NCBI GenBank assembly: GCA_029449245.1
Contig: JANATF010000011.1
Span: forward strand, 1,116,001 to 1,180,000
Source of the DNA: Mortierella alpina
Taxonomy: Eukaryota > Mortierellomycota > Mortierellomycetes > Mortierellales > Mortierellaceae
Length of the DNA stretch: 64,000 bases
Reading direction: 5' to 3'
Made by a program: the position numbers and the translations under genes. Position 1 is the stretch's first letter. Each line of letters starts with the position of its first letter. The notes beneath the pieces were generated by a model. It was not told the DNA's origin. It saw only the letters and a program-made list of their open reading frames with translations, and did no database searches. Positions 42,501-56,072 of the stretch are shown in pieces.

Positions 42501-45500
42501 TCGGACTGCATGGCCATTCCCTCATACTCATAGCCAATGCCTTCGTACTCCTTGGCTTCTCTCGCTTGCATCTGATCATACAGTGTTGGTGTGCCCCTCT
42601 CGTTGTCGGGTTTGATATCGATATACCGATCCAGAATTAGCTGTAGGTTCATGCAGATGGTCAAGACAAAGTTTTCGTGTCCTGGATCGTTTAGTGGTCC
42701 GTTTCCATCCGTCGAGTCTTCTCCCATCGTCCGACCTGGAATGGGGCTGACCCTCTGTCTAGGGATGTACTCTCCGTATCGAACTTGAAATTTGCCCTGT
42801 CCAAGACTCAGCAGCTCGCATCCTTCAAAATCCAGGTAAAAGACAACCAAATACTTCAATTGGATCACCTCGTCCAGTCGCGGCTCACACCCGTTGGCAA
42901 CCATTTGCAGTGCCAAATTCAGAAGACTGCAATGAACATCGTCTTCTAGTGCAAGTTGCTTCTCACGTTCCTCTGCCTCCGCAGCTGCAGGCCCCGCCTC
43001 CATTGAGCCTGTGGATGACATGGCTGCAGAGATAATGGACTCTCGTCGTTGGTGTCGAGATGGTTCACCAGCAGGTATGATCGCGACCATGGGTGGCACT
43101 GCCTCCAGCATCGCTGAAGAAGAATTGGATGGCAGTCTCTGCAGGGATGGTTCCTCCTCATCCAAACCCCCTCCTCCATCTCCACCTTCCAACTCCTCCC
43201 TCGACGAGTTGCCGTGAATGGATTCTAGCACTATTGGCGCCCGTTCTTGGTTATTGGTACCAGTATCCCTCGCGATCGCAGCAGATGGACCGCCATCATG
43301 GATGGGTGCAACGTTTGCCAAAGCGCCAGTCTGTGCATTCGATGTGCCTCCACTGCCGGATGGGGTTGTGCCGCCTGCGGTAGCTTTTACATGACTTGTC
43401 AGTGAGACGGTCGAGCCCGCTCCGACAGACCGGCCTAGCCCGCCGCTGGTCAGCACTCTGAAAATAAGTCCATAGTCCATGATTTTCCAACTTGGAAAGT
43501 AGTTGTTCAGTCGTGTCATCAGTGTCAAAAGCGTCTGCTGAACCTCGAGCGTGCTCGCAACAAAGTGTAGTTCCCATGCCTTGAGGGCATGACTAACATG
43601 GACCGGCTGTAGTGACTTGAGCAGGGCTTTAGCCTTGGTACGGACAGCGTCCTCCTTGTCCCACATGGACGAGACAAAATAACTGAAAATTGGACCGAGC
43701 ACCTGAAGTTGTTCGGGTAAGAACTGTGCATACGTGACTGAATACACTGGATCGGTTTTTCCGTTGGGAACTCTGGTCCTGTAGCCATTTTTTTCCTTGT
43801 GAGCACTCGAGTCCGTAGCGGTCCGCTCGTTTCCATCGGGTATGAAGGACATTGTTCCAGCTCTCTGTTGCTTTCGAAGTCGCTCAGTGCCTTTGCCTCT
43901 GTCATTCATAGTACCAGCTGGGTGTATGGTGGTTGGGGTTGTTGGCTGAAAGAACAATCGCAGAACAAGACCGTCATCCAGCTTTGAAAACAAGCCAAAG
44001 ACCGAATCTAGAGCACTGAATCGAACCTCCCAGTCCTGATCCGTAAAACAGCGCGTGACTATCTTGTAAAAGTACTCAGGGCGACCAGACACAAGTCGCA
44101 TGAGCAGCGGCAACGTGGTATCTGCCAGGTGGTCATTGAGAGGCGACAAAAGATCCCAGAGACTATAAGGGCAAACGCATCAGTTTGGAGTGTGAAAAAA
44201 AAGAACCAGTTGCTGCGTAATGTCATGTGCACGATGGTGCTCGCTCGCACCGTAGGTGGGACTTACCAAGGCACAAACTCTTCATATATACTATCCAAGA
44301 ACATATCCATGTTCGAGACCCTGGCTGCATGTTCAACAATTGTGGCAATGCCTTTGACAACCTCGCCTTGGATAGACAGCGTCGTAGATCTAAGGCACTC
44401 CAGCAGCACATCCATAGTCGCACTGCTGCGGTCAAGTGTGATTGGCTGTGCTGTCTGATGCTGTTGTCGAAGGTGGAGGTGCTTCTGAAGCGGTATAAAT
44501 CCTCCAGGTCCGTGAGTGCCTGTGCTTGATTCGCTAAAATGGACATGATATAAAAGACGTGGTGAGCTGACTGTTGGCATACGAATAAAGATTACATGTA
44601 GTCCAAGTTCACCGGTTACCTATTCTGAGACTGCGAGGGCACAATTTCCAACTTGAGGATAATGTGCGTAGGGCATCCATACACAAACATGGTTATCAGT
44701 AGCGCATACTTCAGTAACTGCCGCGTGCTAACAATACGATAGAGTGTCCTCGTTAGCTGCAATGGATACTTTCCGCGCTAGTTAGCTCGATAGAGACAGG
44801 TGGTATAAGATGAGAATTCCCAACATCCTTACCACTCGAGGCTTTCTGCATCTGCCGTTAGTGAGCCCTCGTTCATCACTTTCATGATCGTAGCCAGGTT
44901 GGAGGCCATGACCCCGTCTAGGATTCGCCCAGCGTCCGCCTCCGACATGCGATGGACGGTAGTGCTAATAGACTCCCAGCACGTCTTCAGGAACATCTTG
45001 GGCAGCTCCAGCGCCATTGAACCTTCCCAAGGGGATAGGCTTGGTGCGGGGGACGCTTTTGCTGCTGCTTCCGTAGATGCTTCTAGCCCGGCCTTTGCCG
45101 AGGGAACTGATGCATACTGACCTCCCGAAGGAGCGGGCGACGGCCCTTGCGCCAAGGAAACAAGACCTTCGCAGCATTCCAGAAAAACGTACGTCGGTAC
45201 CTGAACGCCGCTCCGAACCATAAGTTCTAACCAGTGTAGGGCCTTTTCAATACCACGTGCGGGACCCTCGTCTTTGAGCATCATTCGAATAATACTCAGC
45301 GGTGTCTCTCCTTCCTCGTTCTGAGATGTTTGTTGTAGCAAGTTCTCCAGTGTTGAAGCTGACACGCCATCCATAACGGACTCTGGAGCGCTCTCTGAGC
45401 TGGAGGGAGACTGACTGCGTATGCTTCCTATGGTGGACCCATGTTGAAGCTTGGATCGAAGCCGGGATCGCCACTCATTTTCACTTAAAGCTCCGCTTTT

Positions 45501-48500
45501 GCTGAACGAAGCCGATGTTGGTGTTGCATAACCGCTGGATACCGGATTGATATTGCTGGCGGCCCCTCCCAATCCACTGCCGGTTCGGCTATTCGGCTTT
45601 AAGAAGAGACGATTCAAAGTCTTGAAGCCCTTGCTATGGAGATCCATGCCTTCAAGCATCTCCTCGACGCTCGCCAACCAGTTACAGAGAATATGAGAGA
45701 AAGATGAAAACAGAAAGCCAGCTTGCCGCAGTTTTGTGATGAACTCAAGCTGACGCTCAGTTTGCGCGTGACGAAATGCCTTTGAAAGTGTACGATGGTT
45801 GAGAAGACAAAAATTGGGTGAGCAACAACAGCAAGAAGTGAAAAATGTGTCGAGATCCGCACACTACCGAAAACGCTCTAGATTGCAAAATACCTGCTTC
45901 TCCTCCGGCGATTGTCCATCGATTTCGTTTTCGGATGCCATTTCCCGCTCCAAGATTCTGATCTGCCGAGAGACCATATCCTGATACCTCCCGGGATCCT
46001 GGTTCCTGATATGCTTCAACCACGGTAATGCAAACTTCTTGGACATCAGCTTCCTCGTCTTCACATAGGATCCCACTGCACCAAACAGGTTCGAGTGAGT
46101 GGAGCTGCTCCGAGCATTGGCATTGATGCCGTTGCTTATGGCAGCAGCAGGAGTCGTCGACGCCGCCGCCGTCGAGCTGGTTGTGTGAGCGCTCGTCAAT
46201 GACGCTCCCGGGGTTGTGTTCCCGCCTCCTACAACCCCAGACTGGATACCTCCTCCAAGCACAATCCTTTTCCTGGCAATCTGCTCTTCGAGACCACTCC
46301 TGACCCCTGGAATGTTTTTCCCCTTGGACGCATAGTTCTTGTGAATGACAAAAAGCTGATCATCCTCCAGCAAGAGCCAATGGAAGATGCACCCCACCAG
46401 CCTTTCCGCGGTATAGTCAGACATGAAGGGGTCAGGCCAACATCGGCGCGTCAACAGCAAGAACCCGCATTCGTTGACAGACAAATCCACGCTGGAGAGA
46501 CAACGCCAGATAGCATGGATCAGGTTCTCGACCTCTGATGTCGGGTCAATGGCAGTGACGATAGGAAAGAGACAATGAACGGATCTGTAGCTCGCGGTGC
46601 TGCTGCTCTGGCCCGTGCTATCGTAGGACGAGGTATATAGCGTGGGAAGACCGGAAGGACTGCTACCAAGCGAGCCCGATCCAGGAGGGGACAGCAGAGG
46701 AGGTGGCACCGATGGAGGATCCCGAATTGCACGCTCGAAGAGACAGATCTCTCCATCCAAACGTTCCAAAAGTCCAATTTTGACCCACTCCTGCAGAACC
46801 TGCTGCATTGACCAATAGCTTTGGAAACCAAGCCGCCTCATACAAAACCGAAAGATGGCTGCCAGGGAGATATTGGATGCTCGAACAGAATGATCTGCGA
46901 GCAATTTCTCCTGCGCCTCATCCAGTCCTATAGCGAAAATGTCGTCCTCCTGTAGAGTTACACCTTCTCTTGACGGCGGGAAAAACTGATGGTTGAGGCC
47001 CCAGTGCGAAGCTTCTGCTTCTGTGATCATGGTCTTGGTCATGGATGCAAAATGACTCCAGTATGCCGGCGAGAAGAGCAAAAGCTGGTCTGGTTTCGAG
47101 TCCTCGAAAAAGTCCGAGAGGAACAAAGATGGAGATATTAAGGATCCTGGAAGCAACAATGCCTGAGAGAGCTCCACAAAGTAATTTTGAAGTGTAACCA
47201 GTTCGAAATCACTTGACGCCAAGGCGCTGGGGTCGGCCGCCTGTCCGTTTTGCGTCCACTCTGACACTTGAATCTCTCCTCGCGCGATACCTTTCTGTAG
47301 CAGTTCCAGCTGTAGTGTGAGGACGCTCGCGTTGCAACTCGCTTCTTCAAACGAGTACCTCTCTTTTGCATGCGCCAACGATGGTGTGCCCGGTGAGGAG
47401 AGTGTGGCCGATCCTGGAGCCGACGCTTGAAGGGCTTCCCATGTAAATATCAAGCTCTGGTAAAAGTCTCGAAAGCTCCGCCTTAGGCTGTCGAACGTTA
47501 TGAAAGTTGGGAAAGCTGGTCGGGTGACTTGCGGCTGCGTAGTCAAAGAGCAGTCAGCGACGGCTACTTTACAATCCAAATGCATGAGCTGTTCGCAGTC
47601 CTGACAGCGGTATGCTTGATGGTGGTGGCCCCATAAAGGCAGTTCGCAGCAGACGCACAGACAGGTTGAAAATATATTGACCAGCTGTAAGTGATGACCC
47701 GTCCGAACCATGTACGTTCTATTGCAGGGGCTTTCGAAAACATTGCCGTCGTCCGGATAAATAAGCTGGTTCCGCGGTTGCCGTGTCACATAGTCCAGTG
47801 CGCTGCCAAACTGAGTGCAGTCAACGCCAGCGTATTTCTTGACCGAGTAAAAACACTCCAGATGGATCGAGTCTCGGCAATGATAGCAGTAGAGCCCGAA
47901 TCCCTTCATGGCTGTCTCACAACGCTCGCAACTGTTTACGTGAGATGAGTCTGGGTCGGCTGTTTCCACGGTTGGAAACATGTATGGGTATAGCTCATGA
48001 TCTTCCAGATAATCAAAACCGGCGGACGTGTGGGTCGACTGGTGGTGCTGATGCTGCGTATTAGACATGGGTATGGCTTCTGACTCGTTGGCAGCCTTCC
48101 AGGGCAGCGATCGTCGATGCGGCTGTTTGGTTCGTACCATAAAGCTTCCAAGAATATTGCTCCTGATGGCTGAGTCGTTTCTTGGAATGGTGTTTTCATC
48201 CAGCGACTTGCGGAAGGAAAACATGGTCTCCAACTTTTCCGTGTGCGCTCGAGGCCCGATCCCGGTCATTCCTGGCTCGCTCCACTCTTGCTGCACTTGT
48301 CGCATCAGCAAGACTGATTCATAGTCCAGCGGGATGAATTTTTCACCAAGGGTTTGATGGCCCAGAGATGACTTTTCAATCCACCACAGGGCTTCCAGTG
48401 CTCTCTTCATGACCTGTTCGTTTTCAACGATCGCAATCACCTCCAGCAGGTCCTTTGAAAGGTCTGGTTTGGTCCTGAGGAGCCGTCCTATCGACTTTTG

Positions 48501-50483
48501 TAGCTGTTTGGCGACCGGGAGGGACGCCTTTGAGACGGATATTTGCTGAAGGACAGATAAAAGTGTGAGGGATATGAGGGAGTCGGCATGAGTGTCCATG
48601 GTATCCAAGGCTGGAGCTTGTGGTCCTAGTCGGGAAAGCGAAGTTGAGCTGGATCTGGAGCTGGGTATACGTGGAGAATTAAGTGTTGGACGACTCGTTC
48701 GAGGGACGGAGAGCATCCCCAATTCCTCTGTGGGAGAGTGAACCTGAATTGCAAATGTTTGGTTGTTGTCCAGCTGCACTCGTATTTGAGACGGAGATCG
48801 AGGTGATCCAGGGTGCAAAGAGGCGATAGGGGAAGATGGCGCGACCGTGGCATGAGGACAAGTCCTGGACGTTGCGAAGGAGGGCAGAATCATGTCTGTC
48901 AGCAGATCCAACAGTCGAATTAGGGAGTAGTTTTTGAAAACAGGGAACGCCGACAGCGAGATCATGCCAATGTCGTAGATTGCTTTGTGATCGTGGACCA
49001 GCGCTCTTGCTAGGAATACGAGGACATCGAGCACGAGCGAGTGCAGAGCCCATTCTGGGCGCGATGGGCGAAGGTGCTGAACTCGATACCGGCAATCGTG
49101 TGAGATGATGTCTGATAGTATGGCTAGAAAATAGTCTAGCAGTCGATAAGAGCCTTCCTCCTCCTCCACGTAACGGCCAGCCGCATGTTGAGAAAAATGA
49201 TCAAAGTCCATCGAGCTCCTAGAGTTTCGCCGGGAGGAGTTTGCCGAGTCCTGTGAGGCGCCGCCAGGTGATGTGGGCGCAGAGGTGTTGATGATGGGAG
49301 ACGTTCTATGCGGACTTGCATGTGGCGAGACGGATCTATTTCTTCGGCCATGGAACACAGACTTTGGCTCGCTGTATTGAGCATCAAGAAAAAAGAGAGA
49401 GGAGTGCGGAGAAAATGTTAGGTGTGTGTGCAGAAGACAGCATGTGGTCAAGAGATCAGGGATGACTTACGTAGAGAACATCTCTTCCTTCAGCTCTGTA
49501 ATATCCCATCCGCTGTCCGTGGCCTTGATGAGGTAGTCGCGCAGCCCAATAACCAATTCGACCGTGTCGTCGCTGAAGAACATATTATCTCTTTGAAGAG
49601 AGTTCACAACCCACTGAGGCGGCTTGTCGTTGCCATAATGCAGGCTGTCGGCGTCTGCATCGACCTCCTGCTTCGAGACCCCGGGTCTGGACTCGAGCGT
49701 GGCACCAGAAAGGTAGGACTCTGTTGAATGAGCCGCGTACCATGTCAGATTGGAAGGGGCCCTTTTCCGCCGCTCAATCTTTTTCAACATACGCTCCAAA
49801 CCAAGTTGCCATTTGCTGGGTGCCTTCCTCTCTGGTGGATGTTGATGCTGATGTTGCTGTTGCTGATCACCGTTGTAGGCGTAGGTGTAGGTGGTGTTAT
49901 TGGTGACATTCGCGGGATTTGCGGCATCGGATGGATTGGTGGTCGTCGCTGTAACGGGCGCAGGTCGGCGAGATGTAGAGGCGCGATTCAGGTCCGTTTT
50001 GATCTGCAGCAGCGGGAATTTCGCCCGATGTTTGGGCTCCTTCTGGGCTGGACTCGTCGGGAGAAGCCCTAGTCCTGGGCCAGACGCAGACAAGGGAGCT
50101 GCAGAAGCTTGGTTCGACTCTGATCCAGGTCCAGAGGCTGCAGAGTGCTGCGGTGGTTGCTGTCGACTGCTGGTATTTCCATGGAGGCGTGCATGATCCA
50201 GGTCCAACGGCTTTGGGCGGTGATGAACTCTGCGCCCTGTCCGCTTGCGCACCTCGTTGACCTGCGAGACCAGCTGTGATCCCGTTGAGCCTATCCGGGA
50301 TGAGAGCGCCACGTTCCTGGCGGCATCGTGCGTCTGAGTGGCCTCTCCTGGAGGGAATTCCAGCTGAGGAGGTGCCTTGTGCGGTGCCGATTGGGCCGCC
50401 TGCTGAGCTTGGTCCGCAGGCGCGTCTGCAGGCGGGGCGTGCAGTGAGATGTGGGTGGGCGGACGGGGTTCATCCTTGCTCAT
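39535..50483 (-). CDS. UNC80: UNC80-like giant protein (cation channel complex component)
   Basis: Eight exons (50483-49471, 49371-45894, 45779-44833, 44748-44620, 44533-44267, 44162-41570, 41474-39807, 39705-39535) join to 10,266 nt, 3,421 residues, close to the size of animal UNC80. UNC80 supports NALCN-type sodium-leak channels; the fungal counterpart channel is Cch1. The sequence is mostly helical-repeat-like (DVLVFLARALVHDHKAIYDI; WEVRFSALDSVFGLFSKLD; FLPEQLQVLGPIFSYFVSSM with DAVRTKAKALL). About residues 815-955 contain two C1-like zinc-finger patterns (CERCETAMKGFGLYCYHC..HLEC; CVCCELPLWGHHHQAYRCQDC..HLDC). Long Ser/Gln/His-rich linkers separate the blocks. The last exon ends LLIWDVDPSYNPEWTK and GILGSMRFPPGHP. 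Gene structure is firm; the family name rests on size, layout and recall of C1-bearing fungal UNC80 proteins, so it is less certain. Confidence 0.65.
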
Positions 50484-51408
50484 GGTCGGATGGGAGTCAC
50501 TGCAGAGTCGGTTCAATGCAATGCGATGCAGTCAGTACGTGGATGCCTCTGTGCATGGGTGAGGGTGAGCACAAGCAAGAGAGGACGGAGTGGGTGAGCA
50601 GCGGACCTGGTATGTGGTGTGTGCAGTGGTATCAGGTGTGCAGTAGCTGTGTGTAACCGACAGGGGCACGAGGGAAAGCAGCGAGATTGAGCAGATGACA
50701 CAGATTAAACAGTGTGATGCACTGGCAGCAGGGAGGATGGAGGACCGTGAGCTGATGAATGGAACACATCTTAATGCTCATTGTCCACGCGCGCAGGTGG
50801 CGTCGTAGTGCTGGGGCGAGACCAGAAAGATTTGCCGCTCAGCTAGCGGTCCTTCGGCCGTCTGATGCGCAAGGCAGAACAGCGTATTATTAAGAACACA
50901 GCATGGATGCTGCTCTTCGCGTTGTGCGAATGCTTGCGCCTTGTTCTATGAACTGTCTCTATCGCATTCTGTTACCGTGATGAAGTAGCAGGCACAATGG
51001 AGGAGACCGCATCCTCCTCCTCCGTACGGCGGTACGAAAAAGGGTATGAGGAGCAAAAGATGACGCCTAGACGAAAACTTGCAACAAAACCGATCGATAT
51101 CGAAGGGAACCTCTACAACTATGCCAGTGACAAGAGTCATCACGAGTTCGTCATCAAGTAGCGAGCGACCTGTGCTTACTTTTAATCGCTCCCATCCCAA
51201 CCGGTGGGTGCTTGTTCGGGCATGAAGAAAGAGTAAATAGGGAATGCTATTGATCATGGTCAAACACCTTCTTTATGGCACTTGGATGGAGAAAAACAAC
51301 AGGAAAAAGAACAATAAACGAGAGAGCGGGCTGATGCTGAGCGTGGAATAGAATGCTAAGGGTAGGTGGGGCAAAGGTGAGGAACAAAACAGATCACTCA
51401 CGGGGTGT
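50484..51408. other. Intergenic region between ERB1 3' end and UNC80-like 5' end
   Basis: It must hold the UNC80-like promoter and the ERB1 terminator (both genes on the minus strand). TG- and AG-rich low complexity occurs at 50540-50700. No other gene seen. Confidence 0.55.
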
Positions 51409-54212
51409 CTATGAGAACAGCTTGATGGTGTGATCTGCTCCGCTGGAGAGCAGCCATGGCTGTGTAGGGTGCCACTCCACACACAGTGCACCTAGTAGAA
51501 TACAGAAGAATATCACTCGGGTCAGTACTTGAATTGTGCATTGCATGCGTTTGTGTTATCATCCGTCGTCGTCTTTTCCTTACCGAGGGCATCAATGCGC
51601 TCGTGCGCATTCTTGAGGATCTTGACGGGGACAATGAGCGGGTTCTGCAGCAGGTCGTTGTATACCATGCCGTGGAAGATCTGCACATTACCATCATCCG
51701 CACACGACGCAAACAGCGGGTAGCGCTTATGATAAGCAACAGACCGGATTGCCTGCTGATGGTACCGCAGCGTCTTGTAGGGCTTGGACGACAGATCGAG
51801 GTCAAACCAGCACAGGCGCTTGTCGTACGATCCAATGATCAAGTTGTCTCCTGCAGGGTGTACATCCAGCGACGAAATCCACTTCACACCCGTCATCATG
51901 GTCTTGATCAGCTCCTGGCGCTGCAAGTTGTACTGACGCACATAGCGCTGAGTCGCCACAAAGAACATGGGCTTGGTGGGGTGGAACATCACCCTCTGGA
52001 CAGCTCCTTTGGTCTTCTTGAAGGGCTGCTGCGTTTGGTGCTTGGTCAGTTGATGAATAAGAACCGCAGAGTTGTTGGCATCAGGAGCCACCGTCGAAAA
52101 GTAGTCGCCCTTGCGGTGCCATGTCACCTGCTTCACAGCCTTTTGCAAATGAACCCACACGCGGATACCCTGCTCAAACTCTGCTGGCGTTGGCTGCTTC
52201 CATGATGCCTTGGGATTGGGCTCTGCAGTAGCCGCATTGGCGAATCCGGCTCTCAAGTACTCTTCCGAGTGCAAAGTCAACTCGGGCGAGAAGATCTTTT
52301 CAGGCAAGATTAATCCAACCTTGTATCCACTACAATTTCATAAGGAGTAACGATTTCCATATGATTAGAAAATAGGAACCAAAAGTAAGAGCACCAACTG
52401 ATGACTCCATCAACTTTTTGCTCTAGCACAAGAATCCTTACCAAGTAACGGCCAGAACGGCCACTTCCTTATTAGGACCCCAAACGACGGAAGTAACGAG
52501 TTCATCCAGGTGGTATGTAGTCATGCAACGGCCGGTAGCAATCTCCCAGACACGAACAGTCTTGTCATCACTTCCTGAAGCCAACCACAGACCAGAAGGA
52601 TCCACGGAGATAGAGCGAACGCGGCCTGTATGCCCCAAGAATTCAATAGCAAGGCGAGTGGGGAAGGGTTGCAGGTCACGGGGGGAGGGGAGCTTGGGGA
52701 TCAAGCTCTCGGGGTCAATGTTAAGGCGGTTCTTGCGAACACGAGGAGCGAGGTACAAGTCCAGGCAACGCTCGAAGCGCTCCTGGATAAACTGGCCGTA
52801 ACCAGGAACGTTCCTGAGGGCGTTGTATTTCTGGGGCAAGTAGTTCTTGGGGCGATCCTCCTTGTCCATCTCGTTCCACTCCTTGATCTCCTCCTCCGTG
52901 GGCAAATACTCTGCGGGGGGGTTGTAGGACTCATCGTGGGTAGGCAGCTTCATCTTGGGCGCGGTGATGTGCATTACATGCTCTTCCCTGGGCTTATCCT
53001 CAGAGTCGTTCCAGAGGTTGTAATACTTGGGCTTGGGGGGCACGTATCCTGATTTGCGGGGCACGATGCGGCCCTCGCGAATGGCACGCACAATCTTCAT
53101 GATCCTCTTGGCCTCATGCTTCGAAGGAATGAAGCGACGCTTTGGCTCAGGTGCAGCAGACAAAGGCATGATCTCTGTATGCGATGAGAAGAACTCGACC
53201 TGATCCTCATATGGGTTGTAGTCGGCATCTGGGATGCGATTGCCTTCCAATCTGCGAATGATCTCGAGTTCCTCTGCTGACAGCTTAACATCCTGACCTT
53301 GCTTGTAGTTGTGGGCAGACAACCTGTTCACCAAGTCGATGGGTGGTAAAATTAGCACATGGCACTATGTCTTATCTATCAGAACACCGAGAGTGAGTGC
53401 ATGAAAAAGTGGGATAATTCTTACCAGGAATCTGGATCGTCCATAGTGCTGAGAAACTTGTCAAGTTCATCTCCAGTTGCAGGTCGCATAATCTTCTTGC
53501 CGTCAATATCGTAACCAATATGAGGATAGTCGTCGTACCACTCCATGGGAATGTTTCCAACAGTGTTCTCGTTCTAAAGCGAAGGCAAAGGAGTTGGCGA
53601 GGTTAGTGGAGTTGCAGTCAAAACACTAGTATTAGACAACCACAATCGCCTTGGACATACCTCCTCAGTAGAAGAATCACTGTCGTATTCGGCATCAATC
53701 TCGGGGTATTCTCTCTTGATAGGGTTGTAATCGCTCTCGACCGGCAAGGGCTCGTCGAGGTTGTGTCCAAAGTTGGGATCGATGTCGTCCTCATTGTTGA
53801 TCAGGTCATCAAAGTCACTTCCCTCCTCGTCCTCGTCCTCCTCCAGATCGTCGTTTTCCTCCTGGCTGTCGACGAGGCTGTCTCCGTCCATGTACGATCC
53901 CTCGGAGTCGTCCTCGTCCTCGTCCTCCTCGATGTCAGCTGCAGACATGTCCTGAGCGTCGTCCTCAGGGAACTCGTCGGCCTCCTCGTCATCATCGCTG
54001 TCACCCTCTTCTGCTTCGTTGTCCATTTCGTCATCGTCGTCAGAGGCCATGTCGATAGCAACGTCGCCAAACTCATCGTCCGAGTCCTGGTCCTGCTGTG
54101 CTTGTGCAACGGTGCGCTTCTTGCTCTTGGGCGCAGGGGCGCTCGTCTTTGCTGGAGCGGCTTTGACAGTAGCCTTGGCAGCAGCCTTTTTGGTCGGTCG
54201 CGTGCTTGGCAT
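51409..54212 (-). CDS. ERB1: Ribosome biogenesis protein ERB1/BOP1
   Basis: Exons 54212-53661, 53573-53425, 53323-52442, 52329-51584 and 51491-51409 join to 2,412 nt, 803 residues, the usual ERB1 length. Erb1 with Nop7 and Ytm1 forms the PeBoW complex in the nucleolus, needed for 27S pre-rRNA processing and 60S assembly. The first 185 residues are Lys/Ala-rich and then very acidic. The BOP1 N-terminal domain follows ([52 protein letters not shown]). A WD40 propeller starts at about residue 420 ([33 protein letters not shown]) and ends at the C-terminus with [19 protein letters not shown]. The stop TAG is at 51409-51411. Identification is secure. Confidence 0.95.
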
Positions 54213-54595
54213 GGTCTGATGTGTGCAAGGAGAGTGGATGGGAAAGGGGATGGATGAGTGATTAGGAAAAGGGACGAATGGACACACCAGTTCTTTGAAT
54301 GGGACACAACTCCGCTACAACACTGCAGTGAGGTGAACGAGAAAAAAAAAAAAAGAATCACAAACAAAAACAAGCCACGCGCGACTGCTATTTCACTGCC
54401 AGGGACAAGAGCGACCACGATAGCATAGAAAAGTTTAACACAATCTGCTCGATTTGAGTTCTTTATTGATTTATTGGCAAGTACACTTCTCACATCCACA
54501 GGCACATAAACGCCAGTGTCTGCTGAATCATCCTTCCCGCTACAACAAGAAAGAAGCTGTCCATGATGCTACTGGGAACAAGCACAACAGACAAT
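54213..54595. other. Interval between ribosomal protein uL4 and ERB1
   Basis: Both genes run leftwards, so these 383 bp hold the uL4 terminator and the ERB1 promoter. An A-run (54344-54355) and a T-rich stretch are visible; no further gene. Confidence 0.6.
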
Positions 54596-56072
54596 TTACT
54601 CGGCGTGGAGGGTCTCGAGGAAGGCAGCGGAGGTCTTGGGGGCCTTCTTGGCAGACTTCTTCTGGGTCTTCTTGAGGATCTCGGCACGACGAAGGGTCTG
54701 GGCATAGGGGTTGAGACGGTTCATGACGGCCATGGAGCGAAGGGGGTTCTTCTTCTGGGTGTAGGGGCGGGGGGTCTTGGCGGGACCGGCAGCCTTCAAC
54801 GAACCCTGGATCTCAGCAGAGTTGATGATACGGGTGACATCAGGGTTGGACATGATGTGGGAAGGAAGAGAGTAGTCCTTCTTGAGGGCAGAGGCCTTGC
54901 GGTAAGTACCATAGATCTGGTCCAAAAGAGCGAAAGCACCCTGGGTCCAGATGATGAAGCGACCCATGTGTCCACCGGGAGCGAGCTGCAACAGGTTGAG
55001 GGTGCGGACGTTGGCGAGCTCAACACCGGGGATGTTGCGGAAAGCCTTGACGATACCGTTGTCCTCGGCGTAAACGACGAGGGGACCACGGCGCTGGCGG
55101 TGACGACGGTTACGCATCTTACCGACACCAGCACGGAGCTTGCGGGAGTTGGAGACCTTGACGACATCAGCGTAGGCGTTGACGGCCTCGAGGAGGGCGA
55201 CGGCAGCCTTGGTCTTGGTCAAAGACTCGACACCGTTTCCAACAACGAGGGGAACCTCCTCGATCTGCTCAATTCTGTGACCACGGGCCAAGACCAAGGA
55301 GGGGAGGGCAGAGGCAGCCAGAGCAGAGGCGGTAGCGAAACGCTTCTGGTTCTGGTTGGTCTTGACGTGCCACTTGCGCCAGATCTTGGTAGGGGCGAAC
55401 ATGCGACCACCACGGCACATGTTACCGAAAGCGGCCTGGCCGGAGCGGTGCGTACCACCTCCGGAGACACGGGGGATACGGGCAACAGCGCGACCGGTAC
55501 CCCAGGACTCGGCAGAGGTCTGGTGACCAGCCTTCTCGGAGACGGAGTAGGCCTGGCGGTGGTTCTTGTTCATGTTCTTGTGGACGAACTGGACAACATC
55601 AGGGCGGATGGGGGCCTTGAAGACAGCGGGGAGAACCTGGGTGCCGATGGCCTCCTTGCCAGACTCGGAGAAGACGGAGATAACGGGACGAGCAGCCTGA
55701 GAGGGTAGAAGACGATAGATGCGGTTAGATCTCTGATTGATGAGTGTCGAGAAAGCGTGCTTGCTGATCCTTATGAGTCGATGTCGCTGAATGGGCTGCA
55801 TCTCAGCCAGTTCAAGCTTTGGTCCACATCCACTGTTCATTGGTGATGAGATCCCAGTGTTGAGATGCTACATCCACATCCTCGTAGATCTGATCCCTGT
55901 CTGCTGAGCGCGGCTTTGACCCATGTCTAGTGCGCCTCCCATGACCATGTTGATCGCGTTTGCACTGTGCCAATGTCTCTCGTCCGAACAGACAGGTGGG
56001 TGCGATGGATGGATACGCTGGATGGATGGATGGATGGACCACGACAGAGAGATTTGCACTGCACAATACCAT
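54596..56072 (-). CDS. RPL4: 60S ribosomal protein L4 (uL4)
   Basis: The body is one exon, 55696-54596, 366 codons starting [16 protein letters not shown], with the universal uL4 core ([46 protein letters not shown]-type [29 protein letters not shown]). It lines the peptide exit tunnel of the large subunit. Eukaryotic uL4 begins M(A)xARP, so the start codon should lie just before AARP. A clear acceptor (CTCTCAG) precedes GCT at 55697. The best start is ATG 56072-56070 after a CT-rich leader (ATTACACAA), spliced directly at GTATTG, making a start-codon-only exon and a 373-nt intron. That donor is weak. Reading straight through from ATG 55801 would add about 35 unrelated residues. Codon choice is strongly biased, as expected for high expression. 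Confidence 0.9.

Noticed and set aside
54563-55708. 381-codon plus-strand open frame opposite uL4
   Set aside because: It is the exact antisense of a highly expressed, codon-biased ribosomal protein gene and has a Gly/Leu/Thr-rich composition typical of such shadows.
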